Positions 25,540 through 34,336 of a stretch of DNA of 61,618 nucleotides are shown in pieces. The stretch covers positions 1 through 61,618 of the forward strand of contig JAFPZX010000129.1 of assembly GCA_017417055.1 (NCBI GenBank), given 5' to 3'. How positions within the stretch are numbered: the stretch's first letter is position 1; each line of letters starts with the position of its first letter. Source of the DNA: Anaerolineaceae bacterium (GTDB lineage: Bacteria; Chloroflexota; Anaerolineae; Anaerolineales; Anaerolineaceae). Under the pieces are notes generated by a model. The model made no database searches. It was not told the DNA's origin and saw only the letters and a list, made by a program, of their open reading frames with translations. A program made the translations under genes and the position numbers.

Positions 25540-25570
25540 GGGGACAGTCCCATAAAGGGATAGTCCCCGG
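25540..25570. repeat. Dispersed palindromic repeat, copy 6
   Basis: GGGGACAGTCCC, ATAAA, GGGATAGTCCCC. It is placed 32 bp before the methylase start, in the region that should contain its promoter or leader. Confidence 0.8.
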
Positions 25571-25601
25571 ATAACAACCCGGAAAACAGGGAGAGGTGCG
25601 G

Positions 25602-27233
25602 ATGCCGACATTGGAATGGATCGGGAAGAGCAAGGTGGTGAACCATCATCTGGATGTGCCCTACTGCGTGCTGGAACGGAAGTACAGCTATGACGCGGAA
25701 GGACAGCATGAGGCAGACAACGGCTCTGAAAACATGATCATCCACGGGGACAACCTCACCGCGCTCAAATCCCTGCTGCCGCGCTTCGAAGGGAAGGTCA
25801 AGTGCATTTACATCGACCCGCCCTATAACACCGGCAACGAGAACTGGATCTACAACGACAACGTCAACGATCCCCGCATCCGCGAATGGCTGAATAAAGT
25901 GGTAGGAAAGGAAGGTGAAGACCTCTCCCGCCACGACAAATGGCTCTGCATGATGTACCCCCGCCTCCGTCTGCTGCAAAAACTCTTAGCGGATGACGGA
26001 TTAATAGCTGTTTCTATTAATGATACGGAATTATTCAATCTCGGTTATCTGATGAACGATATATTTGGAGTAAACAATCTTTTAGCCTGTGCGCCACTCC
26101 GTTCTGAACCCAGTGGAGGCAAAGATAAAACCGTATTACGAACCGGGCATGAATATATATTGTTTTACTGTAATGGAGATCAAAGTTCTCTTTCAAAAGA
26201 AGAAAAATCAACTGGTGAATTGAATCTTCGGGATAAAAAGGGTGCATACAGAAAAGGTCGTGAATTAAGAAAATGGGGTGCGACCTCAGATCGTAAAGAT
26301 CGTCCAAATTTATGGTTTGGTATAAAAAATCCAAATGGAGAGATAGTCTATCCATATAAAAATGATGGAACCGAAGGATATTGGCGTTGGGGTAGAGATC
26401 ACAAAGGAATGGCTGAAATATTAGATGATCCTGATTTAGCCCATTGGGAATATTGTCAATATGATGAAGGTATAACAGTAAATGGGGAAACACACAGATG
26501 GGTTCCTTATGAGAAAATCAGAGATTCTAAAAAATCGTTCGGGTGGAATAGTTGGCTCGATGGTTATGGTACAAATGCTGACGCCACAGAAGTGATTAAA
26601 AATATTTTTGGATCAAAAATTTTCGAAACACCTAAACCATTATCTCTCATTGAATGGATCATTTCTTTACAAAGTGATGATAATGCCCTCATTCTCGACT
26701 CCTTTGCCGGATCAGGGACAACCGCGCACGCGGTTTTGAACATGAACAAGGCCGACGGCGGGAAGCGCCGCTTTATCCTGATTGAGATGGAAGATTATGC
26801 CGACGCCATCACCGCCGAGCGCGTCAAACGTGTCATCAAGGGGTACGGGGAAGGCAAAAAGGCCGTGGAAGGCACCGGCGGTGACTTTTCCTTCTATGAG
26901 CTGGGCGTCCCCGTTTTCAGCGGCGGCAGCCTCAACGAAGCCGCCGGGACCGATGAGATCCGCAAATATATCTGGTACACGGAAACTCGTCAGGAGCTGC
27001 AATCAGCAAAAGCAAATGAACCGTATTTTCTGGGAATCCATTTCGACACCGCTTACTACTTCTGTTATGAACCCGGGCAGCAGACTTCTCTGAACCTCGA
27101 TTTCCTGAGCACCATCAAAACCCGCACTGAGTCCTACGTGATCTACGCCGACCGCTGCTTTCTCAGCGACGACCAGCTGGACCGATTTCACATCACCTTC
27201 AAAAAAATCCCCCGCGACATCCCCCGCGTTTAA
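25602..27233 (+). CDS. mod: Type III restriction-modification DNA methyltransferase (Mod), N6-adenine, beta class
   Basis: The enzyme methylates adenine within an asymmetric site and provides sequence recognition for the Res nuclease. Motif IV DPPYNTG (about residue 71) precedes motif I FAGSGTTAHAV (about 367), the beta-class order. Between them is a variable target-recognition region of about 220 residues (about 140-360) that is more AT-rich than the flanks, consistent with domain swapping. I chose the ATG at 25602 behind GGGAGAGG over a GTG two codons upstream. Its Res partner is 1.3 kb downstream, separated by two opposite-strand genes and a TA remnant. Dispersed palindromes lie on both sides of this gene. 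Confidence 0.93.
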   Translation: MPTLEWIGKSKVVNHHLDVPYCVLERKYSYDAEGQHEADNGSENMIIHGDNLTALKSLLPRFEGKVKCIYIDPPYNTGNENWIYNDNVNDPRIREWLNKVVGKEGEDLSRHDKWLCMMYPRLRLLQKLLADDGLIAVSINDTELFNLGYLMNDIFGVNNLLACAPLRSEPSGGKDKTVLRTGHEYILFYCNGDQSSLSKEEKSTGELNLRDKKGAYRKGRELRKWGATSDRKDRPNLWFGIKNPNGEIVYPYKNDGTEGYWRWGRDHKGMAEILDDPDLAHWEYCQYDEGITVNGETHRWVPYEKIRDSKKSFGWNSWLDGYGTNADATEVIKNIFGSKIFETPKPLSLIEWIISLQSDDNALILDSFAGSGTTAHAVLNMNKADGGKRRFILIEMEDYADAITAERVKRVIKGYGEGKKAVEGTGGDFSFYELGVPVFSGGSLNEAAGTDEIRKYIWYTETRQELQSAKANEPYFLGIHFDTAYYFCYEPGQQTSLNLDFLSTIKTRTESYVIYADRCFLSDDQLDRFHITFKKIPRDIPRV

Positions 27234-27268
27234 AGCACACGAGGTCAGCTCTCTTGCTGCCGCGCAGC

Positions 27269-27298
27269 CGGGGTTTGTCCCTTTATGGGACAGTCCCA
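27269..27298. repeat. Dispersed palindromic repeat, copy 7
   Basis: GGGTTTGTCCC, TTTAT, GGGACAGTCCC, 36 bp behind the mod stop. Copies 5-6 before and copy 7 after mod bracket the methylase gene. Confidence 0.78.
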
Positions 27299-27444
27299 TA
27301 ACGTGGCCAAGCATTGTTCATACTTGAAATTATCTTATTCATTGTGCTTTCTGGTAATCCAATCCGGAAAATGGCAGAAGCACGTGTAATTCTCGTATTT
27401 TCCAAAAATGGATTTCGGCATATTGCCATATGCTAAGACCTTCT

Positions 27445-27813
27445 TTAATCTTGTTCATAAATCGGATGACGGAAATCTTCATCATCCATCCAGACGATCT
27501 CTTTTTGAACCTCTCGGAAAGCTTTTCCTTCAAAAATATTTGCATATAGGAAATTTCTTTTGATTTTTTCCATATCTTTGTCACGTACATCATAAACGAT
27601 CTTGTAATCAACAAGATTATCATCTTTTGTGCGATAACTGCGGTAACAGGTTTCATCTGTGATTTCAACTTTCCAGCGGCGCACTTGGAATGAATAATCC
27701 GAGGTCTCTTCATTCCACCAGCCCTCACACCAATAAAGATAACCGTTATAAAACAATTCCGCTTCACTGTACCAACCGGTGTCTAAAAATTGCTTCAGTG
27801 ATCCATTAATCAT
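27445..27813 (-). CDS. Hypothetical protein, second gene of a two-gene unit
   Basis: The protein of about 122 residues (from ATG at 27813) overlaps the preceding stop as ATGA, so the two genes are coupled. It is aromatic- and acid-rich (GWYSEAELFYNGYLYWCEGWWNEE, broken by DYSFQVRRWKVEITDE). No known family or catalytic motif is recognised. Its compact acidic character would suit an antitoxin or immunity protein for the gene before it, but this is only an inference. It interrupts a type III restriction locus on the opposite strand. Confidence 0.55.
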   Translation of the reverse strand: MINGSLKQFLDTGWYSEAELFYNGYLYWCEGWWNEETSDYSFQVRRWKVEITDETCYRSYRTKDDNLVDYKIVYDVRDKDMEKIKRNFLYANIFEGKAFREVQKEIVWMDDEDFRHPIYEQD

Positions 27814-28007
27814 ATTCCGTATATCTCCCAATATTTTTTATACTTTTTTATTTTTTCAGCTGTTAATGGCATCGCCGGGACACGACTTAAATCAGGTCTA
27901 AAAGTATGCATATGCAGCACAGGTTCCCCTTGTTTACCGGAAATTTTCGGCTCCGGATGATAGGCTATTTCCCAAACAGGCCGTTTTTCTTCATTATAAA
28001 CTCTCAT
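27810..28007 (-). CDS. Hypothetical small protein, first gene of a two-gene unit
   Basis: Sixty-five residues from ATG at 28007. The frame is open upstream to about 28080 and reads plausible protein (CRIFICENKYGFIKE), so the true start may be earlier or lost. Visible features are YNEEKRPVWEIAYHPEP, PVLHMHTFRP and a basic end (LTAEKIKKYKKYWEIYG). The layout vaguely recalls small toxin domains of polymorphic-toxin or phage-associated proteins, but I cannot assign a family. Its stop overlaps the next start. Confidence 0.45.
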   Translation of the reverse strand: MRVYNEEKRPVWEIAYHPEPKISGKQGEPVLHMHTFRPDLSRVPAMPLTAEKIKKYKKYWEIYGI

Positions 28008-28174
28008 TTCTTTAATGAAACCATATTTGTTTTCACAAATAAAAATTCTGCATCCCTTGGATACGCGCTTTAGAATATTGAATTTTTATGATAAAATATT
28101 GATAAAATATAGCATCTTCAAGGGTCGTTTCCAGGGACTACTCTGAATAGATACGATAAAACACGGAGCCTACT

Positions 28175-28438
28175 ATGATTCAAATCAAACCCGTTTCCGA
28201 TTTACGAAATAAATTCTCTGAAATTGAAACGATTGTTAATAACGGAGAACCGGTTTTTCTGACAAAAAACGGCTATGGGGCGATGGTCGTTCTCAGTCTG
28301 GAGGAATATTCAAACCTGACAGGAAATATCGAAAAAGCATTGATCCAGGCTGAAACCGCTGCTGAGTCAAATCCGACGCGTTACACCCGCGATGAGGTTT
28401 ATTCCATGCTTAAGGATCGGATTAATGCAGCAAGATAA
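28175..28438 (+). CDS. Phd/YefM-type antitoxin
   Basis: The 87-residue protein matches the prevent-host-death antitoxin fold: PVSDLRNKFSEIETIVNNGEPVFLTKNGYGAMVVLSLEEYSNL forms the DNA-binding N-terminal half. The C-terminal tail (SNPTRYTRDEVYSMLKDRINAAR) would wrap the toxin. It overlaps the start of a truncated ParE-like toxin by 14 bp, the normal TA arrangement. It lies inside the type III restriction locus, directly before res. With the toxin cut short it is probably a leftover. Confidence 0.88.
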   Translation: MIQIKPVSDLRNKFSEIETIVNNGEPVFLTKNGYGAMVVLSLEEYSNLTGNIEKALIQAETAAESNPTRYTRDEVYSMLKDRINAAR

Positions 28439-28532
28439 TTTCAGGCTGGAATTTATCCCCTTATTTTATGAAGACATGGGTGAAATCGTCGATTATATAG
28501 CAAGCACATTAAGGAATAGGCCTCCCCTGTAA
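28425..28532 (+). pseudogene. ParE/RelE-type toxin, truncated after about 35 residues
   Basis: The frame reads FRLEFIPLFYEDMGEIVDYI then ASTLRN, the first helices of a ParE-like toxin (family length about 95-105). It then stops at TAA 28530-28532, twelve bases before res. The missing two thirds carry the toxic C-terminus, so it should be inactive. The break point marks a deletion or rearrangement that joined the TA module to res. Confidence 0.72.
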
Positions 28533-28543
28533 AAGAGGTTTGA

Positions 28544-31207
28544 ATGGAACTGAAATCATATCAAAAAAAGGTACTCAGCGATCTCTCCGCCTATCTGGAT
28601 GCGGTGAACGAGACCGCGAACCTGCGCAAAGCCTGGGATAAATTCTGGAATGACAAGGATATCGCCGTAGGCTGGGAAGGCATTCCTCAGTACCGATACA
28701 CCATTCCCCATGTCCCGCACATCTGCCTCAAAGTTCCAACCGGCGGCGGCAAAACCTTTATCGCATGCTCCGCCGTCAAACCCATTTTTGACCATCTCCC
28801 TGCGGGAAAGCCAAAAGTCGTGATCTGGCTGGTCCCTTCCGAATCCATTCTCACCCAAACCATCCTGACCCTGTCTGATCCGGAGCATCCCTACCGGCAG
28901 CGTCTGAACAAAGACTTCTCCGGCAGGGTCGGCGTCTACAGCAAAGAAGCACTCCTCACCGGGCAGAACTTCTCCCCGGACACGGTACGCGAAATGCTGA
29001 CCGTCTGCGTGCTTTCCTACGCCTCCCTGCGCATTGACAACCGGAAAAAAGATGTGCGCAAGGTCTATCAGGAAAACGGGAACCTGATGCGTTTCGCGGA
29101 AGCCTTCGCGGATCGGCAAGCCCTGCTTGCAGACACGCCCGATACCGCCCTGATTCAGGTGCTGCGGAAACTTGAACCCGTGGTGATTGTTGATGAAAGT
29201 CACAACGCCGGTTCGGAGCTGAGCATTGAAATGCTCAAACGCCTGAACCCGTCCCACATTCTGGAGCTCACTGCCACCCCGCGTCAATCCTCCAACATCC
29301 TCTGCTATGTCGATGCACGGGAACTGAAGCGGGAAAACATGGTCAAGCTGCCGGTAATCGTTTACAACCGCTCATCCCGCCAGACCGTCATCAGCGACGC
29401 CATCCGGCTGCGCGGCAACCTGGAGCAGCAGGCAAAAGCCGAGCGAAAGGCCGGCGGCGCCTACATCCGCCCGATCGTCCTCTTTCAGGCCCAGCCCAAC
29501 ATCGGTGAAGACAGCGCGACTTTTGAAAAACTGCGGAAGATGCTCATTGAAAGCGGGATCCCGGCAGAACAAATCGCGGTCAAGACCTCCGAGATCAATG
29601 AATTGGGAAAGACGGACCTGATGCGGGAAGACTGCCCGATCCGTTATATTATTACGGTCAACGCGCTCAAAGAAGGCTGGGACTGTCCCTTTGCCTACAT
29701 TCTGGCCTCCCTGGCAAACAAAAGCTCACAAATTGACGTCGAGCAGATTCTCGGACGCATTCTGCGGCAGCCGTATGCCCGCGCGCATCAGGCGCCGCTG
29801 CTCAACACCTCTTTTGTGCTGACCTGTTCCAATGCTTTTCAATCCGTTCTGAACAACATCATCAAAGCGCTCAACCGCTCCGGATTCAGCAAAAAGGATT
29901 ACATGCTTCCGCAGGCAGCAGCGCAGCCGGATCCGGTGCCGGCAGCCGTCGGGACAAGTTCACCCGCTTCTGGAAAAATCGAAGAAGAACCGGAAAGCTG
30001 CGGATTTGATGACATTGATCCGGCAGAAATCAAAAGCATGATCGAACCGCAGGAACCAAACACCTCCGGTTCCGAACAGCAGGCTGCATCAGACCCGGGA
30101 GATCAGAACGACGAACTTTCCGCGATGATTTCTTCCGCAATCGAACAGGTAACGAATTACACAGATGCAGCAAATCAGGAAAATACGGACGAACCGTTCG
30201 GAGGGGAGATCAGTGACATGGTGAAATCCTGCAAAATCCAGCGAAAATTCAGGGAAGAAGTGAAGGATCTCCGAATCCCGCAGTTCGTCATGCCCAGGCC
30301 GTTTGATATTTTCGGCGGCGACATGCTGCTGGAGCCGGAACAGCTCAGTGAAAATTTTTCACTCAGTGGACAGGATGCGATCGTCAGCTTTGATATTGAT
30401 TCATCCGGACAGATCTACAAAATCGACCTGGATGAGGAGAATGACGAGGCGATTCCCAAATCCTACAAAGCCGAACAGCGGGAAAGCGACTATATCCGTT
30501 CCCAGCTGCAAAACAAAGCACCGAAAGAACGGATCAGCCAATGTGCCCGTTTTATCGCGGACCAGATTAATAAAAATGACCGACTCAATACTTCTGACGT
30601 AAGAGATTACGTGATGCGGGTCATCAACGGCATGAACGAGGATGATCTGGCAGCCATGGAGACTTCCATTCCCCTTTATGCGCAAAAGATCCGCGAAAAA
30701 ATTGAAAATCTGGAAGATGCACACCGTGCCAATACCTTCCGCCTTTGGCTGGAAAGCGGGAAAATCACAGTCAAACCGATGTATAAACTTCCGGAAGCCA
30801 TCACGCCCTCCGATGTTATAGACAGCATCCCGAAATCGCTTTATGAAGCGGAGAAAAACGATCTCAACAACTTTGAATGGGACGTTGCGATGAAAATCGC
30901 GGCATTGAATAACGTCCGCTGGTGGCACCGCAACATTGACCGCAAAGGCTTCCGCCTGAATGGCCCTGTAAAGAATCACTATCCTGATTTTCTGGTGATG
31001 ACCGAATCCGGGAAGCTGGTTCTGGTTGAAACAAAAGGGGATTACCTTATCAACGATGACAGTAAGGAAAAGGTATCCCTCGGCAGAAGCTGGCAGAACA
31101 AAGCCGGTGAAAATTACCGTTACTTCATGGTTTTTCAGGATGTCAAACCTGACTGGGACGGTGCATTTACCCTGGATGACTTTTTGAAAATCATGAAAGC
31201 GTTGTGA
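28544..31207 (+). CDS. res: Type III restriction-modification helicase-nuclease (Res)
   Basis: Res hydrolyses ATP and cuts DNA with Mod when two unmethylated sites are found. Superfamily-2 motifs are present: motif I VPTGGGKT (about 64-71), motif II VDESH (about 215-219), motif III TATPR (about 242-246), and motif VI-like QILGRILRQPYAR (about 405). The C-terminal endonuclease core is visible (YPDFLVM, then LVLVETKGDYL, about 812-833), with D and ExK. A low-complexity acidic insertion occupies about 465-560 (IEEEPESCGFDDIDPAE...). The 887-residue length fits. It overlaps the convergent transporter gene by 17 bp at its 3' end. The start has AGAGG upstream. Confidence 0.93.
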   Translation: MELKSYQKKVLSDLSAYLDAVNETANLRKAWDKFWNDKDIAVGWEGIPQYRYTIPHVPHICLKVPTGGGKTFIACSAVKPIFDHLPAGKPKVVIWLVPSESILTQTILTLSDPEHPYRQRLNKDFSGRVGVYSKEALLTGQNFSPDTVREMLTVCVLSYASLRIDNRKKDVRKVYQENGNLMRFAEAFADRQALLADTPDTALIQVLRKLEPVVIVDESHNAGSELSIEMLKRLNPSHILELTATPRQSSNILCYVDARELKRENMVKLPVIVYNRSSRQTVISDAIRLRGNLEQQAKAERKAGGAYIRPIVLFQAQPNIGEDSATFEKLRKMLIESGIPAEQIAVKTSEINELGKTDLMREDCPIRYIITVNALKEGWDCPFAYILASLANKSSQIDVEQILGRILRQPYARAHQAPLLNTSFVLTCSNAFQSVLNNIIKALNRSGFSKKDYMLPQAAAQPDPVPAAVGTSSPASGKIEEEPESCGFDDIDPAEIKSMIEPQEPNTSGSEQQAASDPGDQNDELSAMISSAIEQVTNYTDAANQENTDEPFGGEISDMVKSCKIQRKFREEVKDLRIPQFVMPRPFDIFGGDMLLEPEQLSENFSLSGQDAIVSFDIDSSGQIYKIDLDEENDEAIPKSYKAEQRESDYIRSQLQNKAPKERISQCARFIADQINKNDRLNTSDVRDYVMRVINGMNEDDLAAMETSIPLYAQKIREKIENLEDAHRANTFRLWLESGKITVKPMYKLPEAITPSDVIDSIPKSLYEAEKNDLNNFEWDVAMKIAALNNVRWWHRNIDRKGFRLNGPVKNHYPDFLVMTESGKLVLVETKGDYLINDDSKEKVSLGRSWQNKAGENYRYFMVFQDVKPDWDGAFTLDDFLKIMKAL

Positions 31208-32699
31208 GGAGCAAAACGGCGGCGATGACGAGCGGGACGGTGACGGTGTCGTACTTGCCGGGGGTGAGCAGCTCAGTGAGCGTGCCGAACAGGGCTGCCG
31301 TGAAAGCGCAAAAGAGGGCTTTTGTCAGCGGCATCTTTTGAAGGAAAAACAAAACACCGAATCCGCACAAAAAGGAGACGATCAGCATAGACAGGCTGCC
31401 TTCCCATGATTTTTTACCCTCCGCAATTTGTGGAACTTTGTGTTTTCCGAAGGGGACGCCAATCAATGCCGCAGCCGCGTCGCCGGTTCCCCACATCAGG
31501 ATGGCAGCGGCGGCGGTATAGCGCTGTCCGAAAATTCCCCATGCAATGGTGATGACAACGGCGAACATAAAGAACAGCATCAGCAGACTGGCTTTGATTT
31601 CCCCGGGTTCCTTTTGAACAAAGAATTTATCATACAAGGGCTGTTTTTCAAACGCGGCCAATATTGGATATATCAAAATCGCGAGAATCACGGAAGTCAG
31701 CGCAGCCGCAGGCCAGCTTTTTGCCGTCAGGGTCATGATGGTAACGCATGTAACGCCCACAATATGCAGCAGCTTCCGAAAAATGAAAGAAGGCAATGAT
31801 GTGAATAAACGAATCGGCAGCAGGATCATCACGCTGGGTATGATATAGGCAGCCAGGTTCCGAATGCAAAGCAGAATCTCACCAGGGAGACTGCTTTGGG
31901 AAAGAACATCCCAATATCTCAGTATCAGCATTGATGCCCCAAGGATCGTGAGAAAAACACCGGTGACCAGTCCAACCGTGCGGTTGTTGACCCGGTTGGC
32001 AAACCGGGCTGAAATCAGGGACGCGGTTGTGGTGACAGCGACACAAAGGAGCAAAACAGGCCATTTTTCCAATATGATGGCGGGATGAATCAGAATGTGG
32101 CTGATCGAGGCGATCAGCGCGGTGAAGGTCATGATAAAGGTACTGGTTCCAACCGCGGTTTTCAACTCCATACCGAGAAACATTGTAAAGACAACGAGCA
32201 TCATCATGCCGCCGCCGGTCCCGACAAATCCGGTTCCGAAACCAATTGTCAGACCGAAAAATATGGAAATCAGGATTCCTTTCCAATCCAGTTTTTTCCC
32301 TTTGTTCGCGGATTCACGGGAGCTTGTATCGGGTTTTATCAAAAAGCGAATACCGATGAAAAAAGTCAGGAAAAGCGTGAAGTTCCCCAGTACGACATTT
32401 CCCGCACGGAAGGCGGCATAACTGCCGACAGTGCACATGCACAGGATGCACAGCATCATCAGCCATCCTCGTTTGAGATCGATGTTTTTGTGTTTTGCGT
32501 AAGTATAAGCAGTCACCGCAGAACCCAGAACGTCCGAAGCCAGCGCAATAGCGGTCGCCTGGTAAGCTCCGGTTTCACCGGAAAAGGATGGACACAGCAC
32601 GATCAGGATAGGGACCATCACGGTCGCGGCGGAAAGTCCCGCCAACCCGGTTCCGATTCCTGCGCCAATGGATGCTATGATGTACCAGAAATATTCCAT
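31191..32699 (-). CDS. TauE/SafE (TSUP) permease fused to a polyprenol/phytol-kinase-like membrane domain
   Basis: Residues 1-270 form a TSUP-type anion exporter with the two family repeats (IGAGIGTGLAGLSAATVMVPIL and GFGTGFVGTGGGMMMLVVF). From about 305 a second membrane domain begins with RKLLHIVGV. It contains WGTGDAAAALIGVPFGKHKVP, GKKSWEGSLSMLIVSF and KYDTVTVPLVIAA. These are hallmarks of the CTP-dependent dolichol/phytol kinase and CDP-diglyceride synthase-like family. Normal lengths are about 250 and 200 residues, so the 502-residue product is a true fusion. The substrate of either half is not readable. A lipid-phosphate-linked sulfur-anion transport role is speculation. Confidence 0.78.
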   Translation of the reverse strand: MEYFWYIIASIGAGIGTGLAGLSAATVMVPILIVLCPSFSGETGAYQATAIALASDVLGSAVTAYTYAKHKNIDLKRGWLMMLCILCMCTVGSYAAFRAGNVVLGNFTLFLTFFIGIRFLIKPDTSSRESANKGKKLDWKGILISIFFGLTIGFGTGFVGTGGGMMMLVVFTMFLGMELKTAVGTSTFIMTFTALIASISHILIHPAIILEKWPVLLLCVAVTTTASLISARFANRVNNRTVGLVTGVFLTILGASMLILRYWDVLSQSSLPGEILLCIRNLAAYIIPSVMILLPIRLFTSLPSFIFRKLLHIVGVTCVTIMTLTAKSWPAAALTSVILAILIYPILAAFEKQPLYDKFFVQKEPGEIKASLLMLFFMFAVVITIAWGIFGQRYTAAAAILMWGTGDAAAALIGVPFGKHKVPQIAEGKKSWEGSLSMLIVSFLCGFGVLFFLQKMPLTKALFCAFTAALFGTLTELLTPGKYDTVTVPLVIAAVLLLTTLS

Positions 32700-32766
32700 G
32701 TATTTGTTCCTTTATCCTGAATCCATCAGGACATGTCCGATTTTATGCTTTGTGCCATATGAACAC

Positions 32767-32800
32767 AAATCAGTTGACTGATTTGATTATATGATATTAT
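32767..32800 (+). promoter_or_regulatory. Palindromic operator over a promoter between divergent genes
   Basis: AAATCAGT-TG-ACTGATTT (32767-32784) is a perfect inverted repeat that covers a TTGACT hexamer (32774). TATTAT follows at 32795, a short 15-bp spacing. It may control the nitroreductase gene and/or the divergent permease gene. Confidence 0.45.
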
Positions 32801-32846
32801 TGATTATACAACGTTCAAATCATAAATAACTTCGAGGGAGGGATTT

Positions 32847-33437
32847 ATGGAAGCCTTGGAAGCGATTTTAACAAGACGCAGTACAAGAAAGTATCAACCG
32901 GAACTTCCGGACCAATTATTGATCGAGAAAGTTATTGAGGCTGGCAGGTATGCTCCGAGCGGCGGAAACAGCCAGACAACTCATTTTATTATTATCACAA
33001 AGCCCGATATCTTAGATGAGATAGCCTGGATCGTTCAAACCGCCTTCGCAAAGATGCAGATTCAGCCGAATACCTATCAATCACTGCAGAACTCTATTAA
33101 TGCTTCGAAACGGGGAAATTATATTTTCCACTACAACACACCGGTGCTGATCGTGACTGCAAACAAAAAGGGGTATGGAAACGCGATGGCGGATTCCGCC
33201 TGTGCGCTGGAGAACATGATGATCGCGGCAAATGCATTGGACCTTGGTTCCTGCTGGATCAATCAGCTGCATTGGCTGGATGAGGATGAAGCAGTTCGGG
33301 AATATTTCTATGGACTCGGACTGGAAGAAGATGAGACTGTCACCGGTGCGCTGGCTCTCGGCTATCCCGCTGACGGTCTGCCGAACCGGAAGGCTCTGCC
33401 AAGGACGGGTAATCCCGTGACATGGGTGATGAATTGA
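32847..33437 (+). CDS. Nitroreductase-family flavoprotein
   Basis: The FMN-dependent NAD(P)H oxidoreductase fold is clear from RRSTRKYQPELP at the start (phosphate/FMN-binding arginines), AGRYAPSGGNSQTTHFIII, DSACALENMMIAANALDLGSCWI and GALALGYPADGLPNRKALPR near the end. The length of 196 residues is normal. Such enzymes reduce nitro compounds, quinones or flavin; the physiological substrate is unknown. The start has GAGGGAGGG upstream. Its stop overlaps the next start (TGATG), so the following membrane-protein gene is cotranslated. A palindromic operator lies upstream. Confidence 0.92.
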   Translation: MEALEAILTRRSTRKYQPELPDQLLIEKVIEAGRYAPSGGNSQTTHFIIITKPDILDEIAWIVQTAFAKMQIQPNTYQSLQNSINASKRGNYIFHYNTPVLIVTANKKGYGNAMADSACALENMMIAANALDLGSCWINQLHWLDEDEAVREYFYGLGLEEDETVTGALALGYPADGLPNRKALPRTGNPVTWVMN

Positions 33438-34090
33438 TGAACACATTGAAAAAAGCTTTTATTTTGAATCTCTGTATTTTTGTGTTGGAGGTTTTTGCCA
33501 TCACCTGGATCATGACCGCAGCCGGTAATGGCGTCCTTTCCGGCGGGAAGCTCCGGGCACTGCGCTATTTTACGGTGGATTCCAACATCCTCATGGGTCT
33601 CTTTTCCCTTTGGGCGGCAGTTGATCAGGGGATGGTTTTGAAAGGGAAAAGACGTGAAGTTTCAACGATCTCCTATGTGCTTAAGCTGACAGGAACGGTT
33701 GGCGTGACACTTACAATGTTCGTAACGATATTCTTTCTGGGCCCAACCATTGGCCGGAGAAGCGGGTTCTTTTCCCTGTTTGCCGAAAGTAATTTCTTTC
33801 TCCATCTGGTCAACCCGGTGCTGAGCATCGTCACGTTTTTGTGCTTTGAAAAGACGAATAAAATCGCGTTCAAACATACCTTTACCGCCATCATTCCGCT
33901 GGTGATTTATGCTGTTTATTATGTGAGGGAAGTCCTCACGCATATGACCGATGGCGTTATCCAAAAAGGCTATGATTGGTATGGATTCTTCGCTTTTGGG
34001 TTTAAGACTGCCAACATCATCCTGCCGCTGCTCCTCCTCGTCACCTGGCTCATCAGCTTCGTGCTCTGGAAACTGAACCGGCGAAAATAA
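33437..34090 (+). CDS. Pr6Pr/FAR-17a (AIG1-like) membrane protein
   Basis: The 217-residue integral membrane protein has about six hydrophobic helices. Visible family-like features are RYFTVDSNILMGLFSLWAA in the second helix pair, HLVNPVLSIVTFLCFE, IIPLVIYAVYYVREVL and the C-terminal NIILPLLLLVTWLISF. This layout matches the Pr6Pr/AIG1-like group, related to eukaryotic androgen-induced fatty-acid-ester hydrolases. The function in bacteria is unknown. Translation starts in the nitroreductase stop (TGATG). Confidence 0.6.
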   Translation: MNTLKKAFILNLCIFVLEVFAITWIMTAAGNGVLSGGKLRALRYFTVDSNILMGLFSLWAAVDQGMVLKGKRREVSTISYVLKLTGTVGVTLTMFVTIFFLGPTIGRRSGFFSLFAESNFFLHLVNPVLSIVTFLCFEKTNKIAFKHTFTAIIPLVIYAVYYVREVLTHMTDGVIQKGYDWYGFFAFGFKTANIILPLLLLVTWLISFVLWKLNRRK

Positions 34091-34112
34091 TAATTTACAT
34101 AAGTAATGTATG

Positions 34113-34138
34113 ATTTTGGCAGATGTATCTGCCAAAAT
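34113..34138 (+). terminator. Hairpin terminator after the nitroreductase operon
   Basis: A perfect 11-bp inverted repeat (ATTTTGGCAGA / TCTGCCAAAAT) with a TGTA loop lies 23 bp past the stop. The region 34139-34302 that follows is AT-rich and holds no gene. Confidence 0.65.
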
Positions 34139-34302
34139 TGATTAGTATGTAAAGCTCTGCCGGATATTAAAAACACAGTGAAACACTGATTATTTTAGAT
34201 TGAATCAAAGTGGTCTGTTTGAGTCAACAGAACAGGTTACAACAACTCATTTATTATGAAATTGTCTTTAATCAGTATTTTTTAGCTTGATAATTTTCGT
34301 TG

Positions 34303-34330
34303 TTGACAAGTTTATCATTTAGATTATAAT
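34303..34330 (+). promoter_or_regulatory. Strong sigma-70-type promoter of the Abi_2 leader
   Basis: Consensus TTGACA (34303) and TATAAT (34325) are 16 bp apart. Transcription would begin near 34337, about 64 bases before the Abi_2 start codon. Confidence 0.75.
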
Positions 34331-34336
34331 ATATAT

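Noticed and set aside
29687-29704. GGGACTGTCCC-like sequence inside res
   Set aside because: It is a single half of the palindrome encoding the conserved helicase stretch GWDCPF, so it is coincidence.
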